Origin: Anaerolineae bacterium
GTDB taxonomy: Bacteria; Chloroflexota; Anaerolineae; 4572-78; J111
Reading direction: 5' to 3'
Assembly (NCBI GenBank): GCA_023382535.1
Contig: JAHDWA010000123.1
Span: forward strand, 1 to 18,615
DNA length: 18,615 nt
Shown: one piece after another, positions 7,317-14,743 of the stretch
Position numbering within the stretch: position 1 is the stretch's first letter
Layout: the number at the start of each line of letters is the position of its first letter
Made by a program: the position numbers and the translations under genes
The notes under the pieces: model-generated
The model's database searches: none
Told to the model about the DNA's origin: nothing
Seen by the model: only the letters and a program-made list of their open reading frames with translations

Positions 7317-7352
7317 ATTTCTGGGTCGTGATCTTCAAGTGAATCAACCTCA

Positions 7353-7381
7353 TGTGCAAATTATAGGGAGAGGAGTATAAT
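7353..7381 (+). promoter_or_regulatory. Candidate promoter for the CcrM-like gene
   Basis: A perfect TATAAT at 7376-7381 with only a weak -35 (TGTGCA, 7353-7358, 17-bp spacer). A GAATC site (7341-7345), possible substrate of the encoded methylase, lies just upstream. An isolated TTGACA at 7388-7393 has no usable -10. Confidence 0.4.
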
Positions 7382-7414
7382 TAAGTATTGACATAACGTT
7401 AGAAAGAGGTCTAA

Positions 7415-8506
7415 ATGCAGCGACAAGAACTGCCCCTCGATCAAATTATTCAGGGCAACTGCCTGGAAGTACTCGCTACACTCCCCGAAAAGAGTATTGA
7501 CTTAATTTTTGCCGACCCCCCCTATAATCTCCAACTGCAACAAGAACTGTGGCGGCCCAACATGACCAAAGTAGATGCGGTTAACGACGATTGGGATCGC
7601 TTTAACAGCCTGACCGAATATGACGAGTTTACCCGAGCCTGGCTTTATGCCTGCCGGCGGGTGCTCAAAGATACCGGCGCTCTTTGGGTCATCGGCTCCT
7701 ATCATAATATTTATCGCGTTGGCAGCATTTTAATGGATTTAGGCTACTGGATTCTCAACGACGTGGTCTGGGTCAAAGCCCAGCCGATGCCCAACTTTCG
7801 CGGGGTCCGCTTTACCAATGCCCACGAAACACTGCTGTGGGCGCAGAAAAATCGCGGGGCGCGTTACACCTTCAATTACCAGGCCATGAAGGCGCTCAAC
7901 GGCGACCTGCAAATGCGCAGCGATTGGGAGATTCCCCTGTGTACCGGCAAGGAAAGAATCAAGATTAACGGGGCCAAAGCTCATGCCACCCAGAAACCGG
8001 AGGCGCTACTCTACCGGGTCATTCTGGCCAGCTCCAATCCGGGTGATGTGGTGCTCGATCCATTTTTTGGGACCGGCACAACCGGCGCCGTCGCCAAAAA
8101 ACTTCACCGCCACTGGCTCGGTATTGAACGGGAGGCCGACTACGTGCGCCTGGCCCAGGAACGCCTTGATGCGATTCAGCCGCCGCCTTTTGCCGAGGAC
8201 ATCTTTAGCTTCAAAAGCAAGCGCGACCGCCCGCGTATCTCTTTCAGCACGTTGCTGGAGCGGGGTATGCTGCAACCGGGGCAAAAATTATATCTGGGTA
8301 AAAAGGGGGAAACAACGGCAACCATCCTGGCTAACGGCCACCTCAAGGTCAACGGGCACATCGGCTCGATTCACCAGGTGGGGAAGATGCTGCACAACGG
8401 CCCCTGCAATGGCTGGGAACACTGGCATTACCTCGACGAAGCCACCGGCGAGCGGGTCGCCATTGACGAGCTGCGCGAGCTGATTTGGGCGGAGCAGCAA
8501 AGATAG
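7415..8506 (+). CDS. ccrM: CcrM-like DNA adenine N6-methyltransferase (probable GANTC specificity)
   Basis: A 363-residue beta-class adenine methyltransferase. The catalytic DPPYN (D34-N38) precedes the SAM-binding FGTG motif (D215PFFGTG), the beta order. Strings shared with Caulobacter CcrM are extensive: WVIGSYHNI at 91-99, MPNFRG, AHETL, QMRSDW.IPLCTG and TQKPEALLYRVIL. The C-terminal ~95 residues (270-363, with GSIHQVG and CNGWEHWHY) correspond to the RAMA-like extension that CcrM needs for DNA binding. Specificity for GANTC is inferred from this similarity. AAAGAGG at 7403-7409 supports the ATG. No endonuclease gene flanks it, so it is probably an orphan regulatory methylase, possibly acquired by transfer. 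Confidence 0.92.
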   Translation: MQRQELPLDQIIQGNCLEVLATLPEKSIDLIFADPPYNLQLQQELWRPNMTKVDAVNDDWDRFNSLTEYDEFTRAWLYACRRVLKDTGALWVIGSYHNIYRVGSILMDLGYWILNDVVWVKAQPMPNFRGVRFTNAHETLLWAQKNRGARYTFNYQAMKALNGDLQMRSDWEIPLCTGKERIKINGAKAHATQKPEALLYRVILASSNPGDVVLDPFFGTGTTGAVAKKLHRHWLGIEREADYVRLAQERLDAIQPPPFAEDIFSFKSKRDRPRISFSTLLERGMLQPGQKLYLGKKGETTATILANGHLKVNGHIGSIHQVGKMLHNGPCNGWEHWHYLDEATGERVAIDELRELIWAEQQR

Positions 8507-8515
8507 TGGAATTTG

Positions 8516-8578
8516 TTGGAAGAATGGAAGGGTGGAAGATCAGTAAAATTCCGACCTTCCACCCTTCCATTCCTCCAA
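8516..8578. repeat. Octamer inverted-repeat element E
   Basis: The left arm is TTGGAAGA ATGGAAGG GTGGAAGA (8516-8539). The right arm on the minus strand is TTGGAGGA ATGGAAGG GTGGAAGG (8578-8555). Only two of 24 positions differ. The loop is 15 bp. It lies between the convergent ends of the methyltransferase gene and the SUMF1-fold gene, where a bidirectional transcript end is expected, although no T run is present. Confidence 0.9.
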
Positions 8579-8629
8579 AAGCTTGGTGTTATCTATCTCT
8601 TGAAACGGCCAAAAGCCTTGCGCCCCTTT

Positions 8630-9394
8630 CTACGTTTCTGGAGAGACCGCACAGCGGAAGCCGACATTATTGTAAAACTGGAAATCCCCATCCAGCCGGG
8701 AGAGGCAGTTGGCCACGCTGGCGTCATTAACCCACGAAGCCCCGCGCAGCACCCGAAAGCCTTCGGCCTGGCGGCTCTCGCGCCCATCATCGGGAATATA
8801 GGGGAAGGGGTAAAACAGGCTGTTAGTCCACTCCCAAACATTACCAACCATATCAATTACACCTTCCGGCGTATCGCCGGCCGGGGAGAAGGCGCCCACC
8901 GGGCTGGTTTCTTTTAAGCCGGCCTCTTTGCAATTGCAGTATTCCGCCGCAAAATCATCCCCCCAGGCATAACGCCGGCCCTTGAAGCCGCGCGCAGCCC
9001 GTTCCCACTCCGCTTCGGTCGGCAAACGTTTGCCCGCCCAGGCGGCATAAGCCATCGCGTCGGCCCAGGTGACCAGCACCACCGGATGGTCGGCCTTGCC
9101 CGCCGGGTACATGCGAGCGTGTGGGTCCCAATTGTATCCCCGAGTGTCACACCAACTAACTTCATAATTAGGCACAGTATAGCCAGTCGCATCCACAAAC
9201 TTCTTGTACTCGGCATTGGTGACCGGCCAGCGGTCCAGGTAAAAATCGGCCACTGAAACCCGGTGTTTGGGTTGGTGATTGGGGTGGCCATCGTCGCTGC
9301 CCATGATGAAAGTCCCACCAGAAATAAAGATCATTTCTTTGCCATCATTGGGCCAGACGATGATAGAGGAGGTGCTTTTAGGGTTTTGGGTCAT
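8630..9394 (-). CDS. SUMF1/FGE-fold protein lacking the FGE cysteine pair
   Basis: A 254-residue single-domain protein of the formylglycine-generating-enzyme/SUMF1 fold: GGTFIMGSDDG at 26-36, PVTNAEYKKF at 57-66, RLPTEAEWERAARG at 123-136, GNVWEWTN at 184-191, RGASW at 217-221, GFRCA at 245-249. In true FGEs two cysteines five residues apart follow the GGS(W/F) block; here the region reads WVNDASVANCLSR, with only one cysteine, so copper-dependent formylglycine formation is unlikely. It starts 18 bp after the FHA protein gene with AGAGG upstream, so the two are probably co-transcribed. SUMF1-fold proteins beside FHA proteins often belong to phospho-signalling systems; the function is otherwise unknown. 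No signal peptide is visible. Confidence 0.9.
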   Translation of the reverse strand: MTQNPKSTSSIIVWPNDGKEMIFISGGTFIMGSDDGHPNHQPKHRVSVADFYLDRWPVTNAEYKKFVDATGYTVPNYEVSWCDTRGYNWDPHARMYPAGKADHPVVLVTWADAMAYAAWAGKRLPTEAEWERAARGFKGRRYAWGDDFAAEYCNCKEAGLKETSPVGAFSPAGDTPEGVIDMVGNVWEWTNSLFYPFPYIPDDGRESRQAEGFRVLRGASWVNDASVANCLSRLDGDFQFYNNVGFRCAVSPET

Positions 9395-9412
9395 TGTTAT
9401 CTACCTCTTGGA

Positions 9413-10636
9413 TTAAATTGCCACATCATAAGCCAGCACACAGCCGCCCAGCCAGATATGATCCCCCGGTTTGAGGGGGACCGCCTGCCCCAGGAGCAGG
9501 ACTTCCCCATTGAGACGGGTCCCAAAACCGCTGCCCAGGTCCTCCACATAAGGACTGCCGTTCCGCCAGCTAATAACGGCATGCCGCCGCGAGACGCGGA
9601 CGGCGATGTCGCCAACGGCGCTCAGGTCAATATCGGGGACAAAGTCTACATAACGATCGGAGCGGCCGATGACGATTTCATCGGGGGGAGTAATGATCAC
9701 CTGTTCCCCAGTAGGGGCCATCAGGGTATGGCGAACCTGTGCCGTAGCCACGACGATCAAGCGATCAACCGGGACCATATCGTAGTAAAGCTTTAAATTA
9801 CCCAGGGTAATCTGATCGCCATGCTGAAGCTGGCGCGAGGGTCTAAATTTTATTGGTTCACCGTTAAGAAAGAGGCCGTGCCGGCTGCCCAGGTCCTCGA
9901 CTGTATGGCGTCCATCCAAACCGACGATTTTAGCATGGCGGCGCGAAATCGCTCTCGCCCCGGCATCTTCATAGGCCAGATCAACGTCGGGGGGCAGACC
10001 CAGGTTGGGATCAAATCGCCCCAGGACCAACTCGCCGGAAATTGGCAGAGCGATGTGCCGGCTGCTGGTATTAACGGTCAACCAATACGGTTTGGTCTGA
10101 CTGCTAGCCGCTTTCTGGGCTTTATTGGGTAAGTATTTTGGCAGCGCCTCCACTGCTCCGATAACGTCCGGGCGCGGTTCGCCGTTTGAGGCAGCCCAGG
10201 CCGGCGTTTCAGGCGACAGATGGCCCAGCGACGAAGTTTCCCAGCGTGATTCGGGCTTGGTTGGCGATTGCGGCGGGGTTTCCTTCTCCGTCGGGGTCGG
10301 GGGATCAGGCGGGGTCGAAGCAACGGGCTGAAGATAATCAGGACGTTTGGGGGGGGATTGGGCCGCCTGGGCTTGCTCAGCCGAGACATTTTCTTTGGAT
10401 TCGCGGATCTGGCGCAGGCGGCGAGCCAGCAGTGACTCTTCCTGGGGGTCTTTTCTGTTCCGTTCCTCATCCGCTTTAACCAGGAGACAATTGATTTGCA
10501 GCAGTCCCCAGGTGGAGCGAGTGTCGGTTCGCGCCGTAAAGGCATGGCGAATCATCGTCTTGATGCTGGGAGCGTTGTTGCTCTCGTCAATACAGCGGTT
10601 TCGGATGGGGCACTTACGGCAATCGTATTTGAACAT
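9413..10636 (-). CDS. Tandem FHA-domain protein with N-terminal Cys cluster
   Basis: A 407-residue protein. The N terminus has CRKCPIRNRC (C6, C9, C15), a possible metal-binding knuckle. It is followed by a charged helical stretch and a Pro/Thr-rich linker (about 90-145). Two forkhead-associated domains then follow at about 200-285 (GRF..., SRRHA, DLGSRHGLFLNG) and 318-402 (GRSD..., SRRHA, DLGSGFGTRLNG), both with the phosphothreonine-binding GR, SRRH and NG residues intact. Start 10636 is chosen because GAGGGGAAG lies 10-13 bases upstream. An in-frame ATG at 10657 has no ribosome site and would lie only about 15 bases from the predicted transcription start. It is probably a phosphothreonine-reading adaptor for a Ser/Thr kinase encoded elsewhere. 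Confidence 0.9.
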   Translation of the reverse strand: MFKYDCRKCPIRNRCIDESNNAPSIKTMIRHAFTARTDTRSTWGLLQINCLLVKADEERNRKDPQEESLLARRLRQIRESKENVSAEQAQAAQSPPKRPDYLQPVASTPPDPPTPTEKETPPQSPTKPESRWETSSLGHLSPETPAWAASNGEPRPDVIGAVEALPKYLPNKAQKAASSQTKPYWLTVNTSSRHIALPISGELVLGRFDPNLGLPPDVDLAYEDAGARAISRRHAKIVGLDGRHTVEDLGSRHGLFLNGEPIKFRPSRQLQHGDQITLGNLKLYYDMVPVDRLIVVATAQVRHTLMAPTGEQVIITPPDEIVIGRSDRYVDFVPDIDLSAVGDIAVRVSRRHAVISWRNGSPYVEDLGSGFGTRLNGEVLLLGQAVPLKPGDHIWLGGCVLAYDVAI

Positions 10637-10678
10637 TGACCGGCAACTTCCCCTCATTGGGTAATTGAGTCTACTTCA

Positions 10679-10707
10679 AGTATAGCATCAGGCAGGAGGG
10701 CTGTCAA
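10679..10707 (-). promoter_or_regulatory. Near-consensus promoter for the FHA/SUMF1 operon
   Basis: On the minus strand: TTGACA (10707-10702), a 17-bp spacer, TATACT (10684-10679). Transcription should start near 10672, about 36 bases before the chosen FHA-protein start. Confidence 0.8.
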
Positions 10708-10758
10708 CGGAATTTTGAAATATGGGAACATTTCAATTGGGGGCAGCTTTAGCCCCTT

Positions 10759-10814
10759 CTGGAAAACCTGGAAGATTGGAAGCTGGGAAAGCACGTTCAT
10801 TTCCAATCCTCCAA
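10759..10814. repeat. Octamer repeat element F (degenerate)
   Basis: The left array is CTGGAAAA CCTGGAAG ATTGGAAG CTGGGAAA (10759-10790). The right side has only two units, ATTGGAGG ATTGGAAA on the minus strand (about 10814-10799). The unit resembles that of element E (TGGAAG core). It is less symmetrical than the others and lies in the divergent promoter region. Confidence 0.65.
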
Positions 10815-10886
10815 TAGCAATACGTCAACTTTAATATGAAAAATTTCGCCCCAAAAGTGAAACACACTCGGCCTAATGCTTCCAAA

Positions 10887-10915
10887 TTGACAAAGTCCGG
10901 TCAAAAAACTATAGT
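10887..10915 (+). promoter_or_regulatory. Near-consensus promoter for the KdaD-like gene
   Basis: TTGACA (10887-10892), a 17-bp spacer, TATAGT (10910-10915); transcription should start about 50 bases before ATG 10972. The -35 is part of TTGAC-N8-GTCAA (10887-10904), a possible repressor site. Confidence 0.78.
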
Positions 10916-10971
10916 ACGGGCTGCCCTTCGATAGATATCCATAACACCAAAACTAACCCCCTGGAGGCCCC

Positions 10972-11868
10972 ATGCTACAAATTTGTCGCTTTTTTCAACC
11001 CGGCGCCGGCCCGCGTCTGGGAGTTGTATTTAACGAGCAGGTTTACGACTTGACCGCCACGGGCCAGGCTGCCTTTTCCTCGCTTACAACCTGGTTGAGC
11101 TGGGTCAGCCAGCAGGGGACGGCCCGGGCTGCCCAGCACCTGGCCGAGGTGAGCGCCGCCCTCACCCCGCTCTATGCCTGGGCCAACCTGCAACACCCGC
11201 CCGCTGCCAGCCGGCCGCACCTCCTGCCGCCCCTCGACGCCCAGGAGGTCTGGGCCGCCGGTGTGACGTACCGGCGCAGCCGCGAAGCCCGCGAGGAAGA
11301 GTCAAACAAGATTGGCGTTTATGACAAGGTTTACAGCGCCTCCCGGCCTGAACTTTTCCTCAAGGCAACGCCACACCGGGTCGTCGGTCCCCACGATTTT
11401 ATTCGTGTCCGCGCTGACGCCCATTGGACGGTCCCCGAACCGGAATTGACCGTGCTGGTCGCGCCGGATTTGCAGGTAGTGGGATATACCGCTGGTAACG
11501 ATGTCTCATCGCGGGACATCGAAGGAGAAAATCCGCTTTATTTGCCCCAGGCCAAAATCTACTCGCGCAGTTGCGCCCTCGGTCCGGCCATTACTCTGGC
11601 GGCCGACCTTAACGCTCCCGTGCAGATTAGTTTGACAATTGAACGGGCAGGGCAGGTCGTTTTTGCGGGAGAAGTCAGTACGGAGCAGATGAAACGCTCA
11701 ATTGACGAACTGGTTTCCTACCTGGGACGAGAGAACGAATTTCCTAACGGGGTTTTTCTGATGACCGGTACCGGCCTGGTACCGCCGGATGACTACACCT
11801 TACAAAGCGGCGACGTAGTCGAAATTGGCATCGAACGGGTTGGCCGCCTGGTCAATCCGGTTCAATAG
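10972..11868 (+). CDS. kdaD: 2-dehydro-3-deoxy-D-pentonate dehydratase (KdaD-like, FAH superfamily)
   Basis: A 298-residue fumarylacetoacetate-hydrolase-fold protein, the same length as Sulfolobus 2-keto-3-deoxy-D-arabinonate dehydratase. The metal triad is visible as E156 and E158 (VPEPEL) and D177 (GNDVSSRD), with the spacing of the archaeal enzyme (2 and 19 residues). GVTYRRSREAREEE (97-110) and SRDIEGENPLYLPQAKIY (180-197) are typical of this subgroup. The expected reaction is 2-keto-3-deoxy-D-pentonate to 2-oxoglutarate semialdehyde. GGAGG at 10963-10967 supports ATG 10972. The convergent cluster encodes a xylonate-type dehydratase that would supply its substrate. Another FAH-family hydrolase or isomerase activity cannot be excluded. 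Confidence 0.85.
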   Translation: MLQICRFFQPGAGPRLGVVFNEQVYDLTATGQAAFSSLTTWLSWVSQQGTARAAQHLAEVSAALTPLYAWANLQHPPAASRPHLLPPLDAQEVWAAGVTYRRSREAREEESNKIGVYDKVYSASRPELFLKATPHRVVGPHDFIRVRADAHWTVPEPELTVLVAPDLQVVGYTAGNDVSSRDIEGENPLYLPQAKIYSRSCALGPAITLAADLNAPVQISLTIERAGQVVFAGEVSTEQMKRSIDELVSYLGRENEFPNGVFLMTGTGLVPPDDYTLQSGDVVEIGIERVGRLVNPVQ

Positions 11869-11881
11869 TGGGTCAGCCATT

Positions 11882-12835
11882 CTAGAGAATACTCTTCAAA
11901 GTCTCCAGGCTGATGTTGGCCCCGCAGATAACAATAACCACGTTTTGAGCGGGGAACTGCTCGGCTGTTTTGAGATAGGCGGCCACAGCAACTCCTGCCG
12001 CCCCTTCGATAAGCATATGCTGGGTTTCGATGACCAGGCGCATGGCTGCTTTGATTTCTTCTTCGCTCACCAATACGTAGTCATCCACCCACTTCTGGCA
12101 CAATTCAAAGGTGATAGCCCCCGGCTCGATCCCCCCGGCGCTGCCGTCCGACAGGGTGGGGAGGGAGTCCATCTCGATAATCCGGCCTGCCTTGACCGAC
12201 TCGGCCATGACCGGTGAGTTCTCCGGCAAACAGCCGATGACCTTGATCCCCGGCCTGGCCGCTTTGAGATAGCCGGCAATCCCGCTAATCAGCCCCCCGC
12301 CGCCGATGGTCACAAAAACGGCGTCAATCGGGTCCAACTGCCGGGCCAGTTCCACCCCAATCGTGCCCTGGCCGGCGATAATTTGCTCGTCATTGTAAGG
12401 TGAGATGTAAACCATCCCATGTTGGTCCGCGTAGTCGCGGGCGTAAAGTTCGGTCAGGCCGCTGTCGTTACCGTGGCTGTGAACCTCTGCTCCAAAGCGC
12501 CGGATCATTTCGACTTTTACCGGCGAGGCATTTTCCGGCACAAAAATCTGCCCCTGTAATCCCAGGCGGCTCAGGCCGTAGGCCACTGCCGCGCCGTGGT
12601 TGCCGGAAGAGGCCGTCACAATTCCCTGGGCGCGCTGCTCCGGGGTCAACGTGAGTAGCTTATTCATCGCTCCGCGCAGTTTGAACGAGCCGGTCGGTTG
12701 GAGATTTTCCAGCTTGAGATAAACGTGGCCCTGCCCCCTTTGACTCAGCGCCAGGGCAGGCTCCAGGGGCGTTTCACGAACGTAGGGCCGAATTCGCTGT
12801 TCGGCTTGAGTTGCTTCGATTTCAGGCTCCATCAT
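11882..12835 (-). CDS. Threonine/serine dehydratase-like PLP enzyme, no ACT domain
   Basis: A 317-residue fold-type II PLP enzyme. The PLP lysine is K52 in GSFKLRGA; the phosphate/substrate loops are ASSGNHGAAVAYG (75-87) and the glycine loop GGGGLISG. The length and absence of a C-terminal ACT regulatory domain match catabolic (TdcB-type) dehydratases rather than biosynthetic IlvA. It could deaminate threonine to 2-oxobutyrate or serine to pyruvate; serine racemase or hydroxyaspartate dehydratase activities occur in the same family. It is the last gene of the minus-strand cluster and ends 13 bp from the convergent KdaD-like gene. Two adjacent ATG codons (12835, 12832) are possible starts; neither has a clear Shine-Dalgarno. 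Confidence 0.88.
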   Translation of the reverse strand: MMEPEIEATQAEQRIRPYVRETPLEPALALSQRGQGHVYLKLENLQPTGSFKLRGAMNKLLTLTPEQRAQGIVTASSGNHGAAVAYGLSRLGLQGQIFVPENASPVKVEMIRRFGAEVHSHGNDSGLTELYARDYADQHGMVYISPYNDEQIIAGQGTIGVELARQLDPIDAVFVTIGGGGLISGIAGYLKAARPGIKVIGCLPENSPVMAESVKAGRIIEMDSLPTLSDGSAGGIEPGAITFELCQKWVDDYVLVSEEEIKAAMRLVIETQHMLIEGAAGVAVAAYLKTAEQFPAQNVVIVICGANISLETLKSIL

Positions 12836-12895
12836 AGTTACAGCTAATACTCACTTGATAAACTTTGATTTCAATAGAGGCAACAGCCTGTCATC

Positions 12896-13636
12896 TCACT
12901 GCGCCGTGAATCCACCATCAATCAGCACCCCCGTGCCGGTAATATACGCGGCCTCATCCGAAGCCAGGAACAGGGCCAGATTGGCTACCTCTTCCGGCCG
13001 GCCAATCCGTTTCAAGGGCAGGCTGGCGATGAACTTCTCGTGGGCGGCGGCATCCCCGATAGTGGCGGCGGGGGTGTCAATCGCGCCGGGCAGAATAGCT
13101 ACCACGCGAATCTCCGGGGCGAGCTCCAGAGCCAGGGCGCGGGTAAGCGACATGACCCCGCCTTTGGCCGCTTGATAGGCGGCGTAACCGGGCACGCCGA
13201 CAACGCTGTGGATAGAAGCGGTGTTGAGGATAACGCCCCTTCCCCGCGCCCGCAGGTGAGGCGCAGCAATCTTGGCCGCCAACCACACCGGCCGCAGGGT
13301 CACGTCGAGCGTGTGCTGCCAGTTCTCCAGCGTGGTTTCCAGGGCTGGCCGGGCTTCGGTCCAATAAGCGTTGTTGTGCAAAATGTCCAGGCTGCCGTAG
13401 GTAGTCACAGCAAACTCGACCATCCTCGCTAAATCCGCTTCCCGTCCCACATCAGTTTCGATAAAGACCGCCTGCCCACCCTGGGGCGTGATCTGCTCAA
13501 CCGTGGCCTGGCCGCCTGCCTCGTTAATATCGGCGACCACCACCCGCGCCCCTTCCTGGGCAAAACGGATCGCTGTCGCCCGGCCAATCCCCGACGCTGC
13601 TCCGGTGATAATGGCCACTTTACCGGCTAGTCTCAT
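12896..13636 (-). CDS. SDR-family oxidoreductase
   Basis: A 246-residue classical short-chain dehydrogenase/reductase. The nucleotide-binding TGAASGIG is at 11-18, the catalytic Ser141, Tyr154 and Lys158 (NTAS, then YQAAK), and the C-terminal [12 protein letters not shown]. The usual NNAG motif reads NNAY. An acidic residue after the second strand (VVVADIN) suggests NAD(H). Start 13636 has GGAG eight bases upstream; a further in-frame ATG at 13693 lies in repeat element G and is rejected. The substrate is not evident. In this sugar-acid cluster it could oxidise a pentose/hexose or a keto-acid intermediate. Confidence 0.9.
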   Translation of the reverse strand: MRLAGKVAIITGAASGIGRATAIRFAQEGARVVVADINEAGGQATVEQITPQGGQAVFIETDVGREADLARMVEFAVTTYGSLDILHNNAYWTEARPALETTLENWQHTLDVTLRPVWLAAKIAAPHLRARGRGVILNTASIHSVVGVPGYAAYQAAKGGVMSLTRALALELAPEIRVVAILPGAIDTPAATIGDAAAHEKFIASLPLKRIGRPEEVANLALFLASDEAAYITGTGVLIDGGFTAQ

Positions 13637-13650
13637 CTTCAAACTCCACT

Positions 13651-13698
13651 TTTGATTTGCGAAGCCAGATGTTAATCGTAAATCAAAAATCAAAAATC
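13651..13698. repeat. Heptamer repeat element G
   Basis: On the minus strand four tandem units, GATTTTT GATTTTT GATTTAC GATTAAC (13698-13671), then a short inverted partner TTTTGATTTGC on the plus strand (13651-13661). The array starts 2 bp after the stop codon of the zinc dehydrogenase gene and ends near the ribosome site of the next SDR gene. It is AT-rich, unlike elements A-E, and its second arm is incomplete. Confidence 0.7.
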
Positions 13699-13699
13699 G

Positions 13700-14743
13700 T
13701 CAGGCAAAGTTAATCATACATTTAATCGTTTCCGGCGAGGTCAAAAGCTGGTCGAACAGCGCCGGCCCTTCGCTCAGCGTGGCCCGCCGGTTGATGAGTT
13801 GTTCCGTTGGGATACAGCCGTCGGCCAGCATCCGCAGCGAGCGCTGGAAATCCTCACCGGTCATGCCGTAGGAACCGATGACCGCCAGCTCGCGTGTCAC
13901 CACCGCCTGCATGTCAATCTCGATTATGCGCTGGTTGTTGCCAATCCAGATGACCGTGCCTTTGTTGCGCGTCACTTCCAGGCTTTGCTGGGCGGTGGCG
14001 CTCAGGCCGACAGCCTCAAAGGCCAGGTCCACCCCGCTGCCGTTGGTAAATTCATTGACCACCTGGCGCGGATTTTGCCGGGTAGGGTTGATGGCCACCT
14101 GCGCGCCAATGGCCCGGGCCAGTTCCAGCCGGGCATCGCTGGCGTCGCTGACCGCGATCAGGCTGACTCCGGTCAACTTGAGCACCGCCAGCGTCAGCAG
14201 GCCAATCGGCCCCGCGCCGACAATCAAGGCGGTATCGTAAGGCCGGATGGGGGCCAGGCTGACCGCATGGACCGCCACGGCTAACGGCTCGGTCAGCGCC
14301 CCGTTTTCGTAGGACAGGTTTTCGGGCAAAGGAAAGAGGTTCGCCTCCGGCCAGATAACGTACTCGGCATAAGCGCCGGGCGCGTTCATGCCCATCAAGC
14401 GCCGGTTTTCGCACACATTCCGCCGCCCCGCCAGACACTGGGGGCAAACTCCGCAAAACTCGACCGGCTGGACGGCTACCCGGCTGCCAGGCAACAGGTT
14501 CTTTACGGCATTACCCACGGCCGCCACTTCGCCGGTGGCTTCGTGGCCCATAATCAGCGGCGGGATGCGCCGCCCGGTCTGGCCGGTGTAGCCGTGCAGG
14601 TCAGACCCGCACACCCCAACTGATTTGACTCTCAACAGCACTCCATCAGGCCGGTCAAGCGCGGGCACAGGCAGTTCGACCAGTTGGTGCTCCCTGATGG
14701 CAGTAAACATTAAGGCTTGCATAGAAGATTTAATGGTTGTCAT
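13700..14743 (-). CDS. Zinc-dependent medium-chain dehydrogenase (polyol/sugar type)
   Basis: A 347-residue MDR-family NAD(P)-dependent dehydrogenase. The catalytic zinc ligands are C45 (GVCGSDLHGY), H67-E68 (MGHEATG) and E152 (TEPLA). The structural zinc site is C97, C100, C103, C111. The Rossmann motif GAGPIG is at 176-181. An aspartate after the second strand (SDASDARL) points to NAD. The arrangement fits the sorbitol/threonine/galactitol dehydrogenase group acting on polyols or sugar derivatives. The upstream heptamer array supplies the Shine-Dalgarno (AAGGTGAAGG). It lies 24 bp downstream of the neighbouring SDR gene in the same operon. The exact substrate is unknown. Confidence 0.9.
   Translation of the reverse strand: MTTIKSSMQALMFTAIREHQLVELPVPALDRPDGVLLRVKSVGVCGSDLHGYTGQTGRRIPPLIMGHEATGEVAAVGNAVKNLLPGSRVAVQPVEFCGVCPQCLAGRRNVCENRRLMGMNAPGAYAEYVIWPEANLFPLPENLSYENGALTEPLAVAVHAVSLAPIRPYDTALIVGAGPIGLLTLAVLKLTGVSLIAVSDASDARLELARAIGAQVAINPTRQNPRQVVNEFTNGSGVDLAFEAVGLSATAQQSLEVTRNKGTVIWIGNNQRIIEIDMQAVVTRELAVIGSYGMTGEDFQRSLRMLADGCIPTEQLINRRATLSEGPALFDQLLTSPETIKCMINFA

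Larger units (their letters stand above)
10658..10971. other. Divergent intergenic region
   Basis: This 314-bp gap holds the minus-strand FHA promoter, the degenerate octamer element F, and the plus-strand promoter for the KdaD-like gene. No other gene or RNA was recognised. Confidence 0.75.

Noticed and set aside
1186..7345. GANTC sites in promoters as proof of methylation control
   Set aside because: About one GANTC per 256 bp is expected by chance, so two promoter sites alone are not evidence; mentioned only as context.
7388..7393. TTGACA as -35 of the methylase gene
   Set aside because: A 17-bp spacer would place the -10 on the start codon (TAAATG), so the upstream TATAAT at 7376 is preferred.
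8516..8578. Classical rho-independent terminator at the convergent junction
   Set aside because: A good stem is present, but no T run follows on either strand; kept as a repeat instead.
8630..9394. Functional formylglycine-generating enzyme for sulfatases
   Set aside because: The paired active-site cysteines are not present and no sulfatase gene is in the window.
9263..9796. 177-codon plus-strand open frame
   Set aside because: Antisense to the SUMF1-fold and FHA genes, spanning their junction; no domain or start signal.
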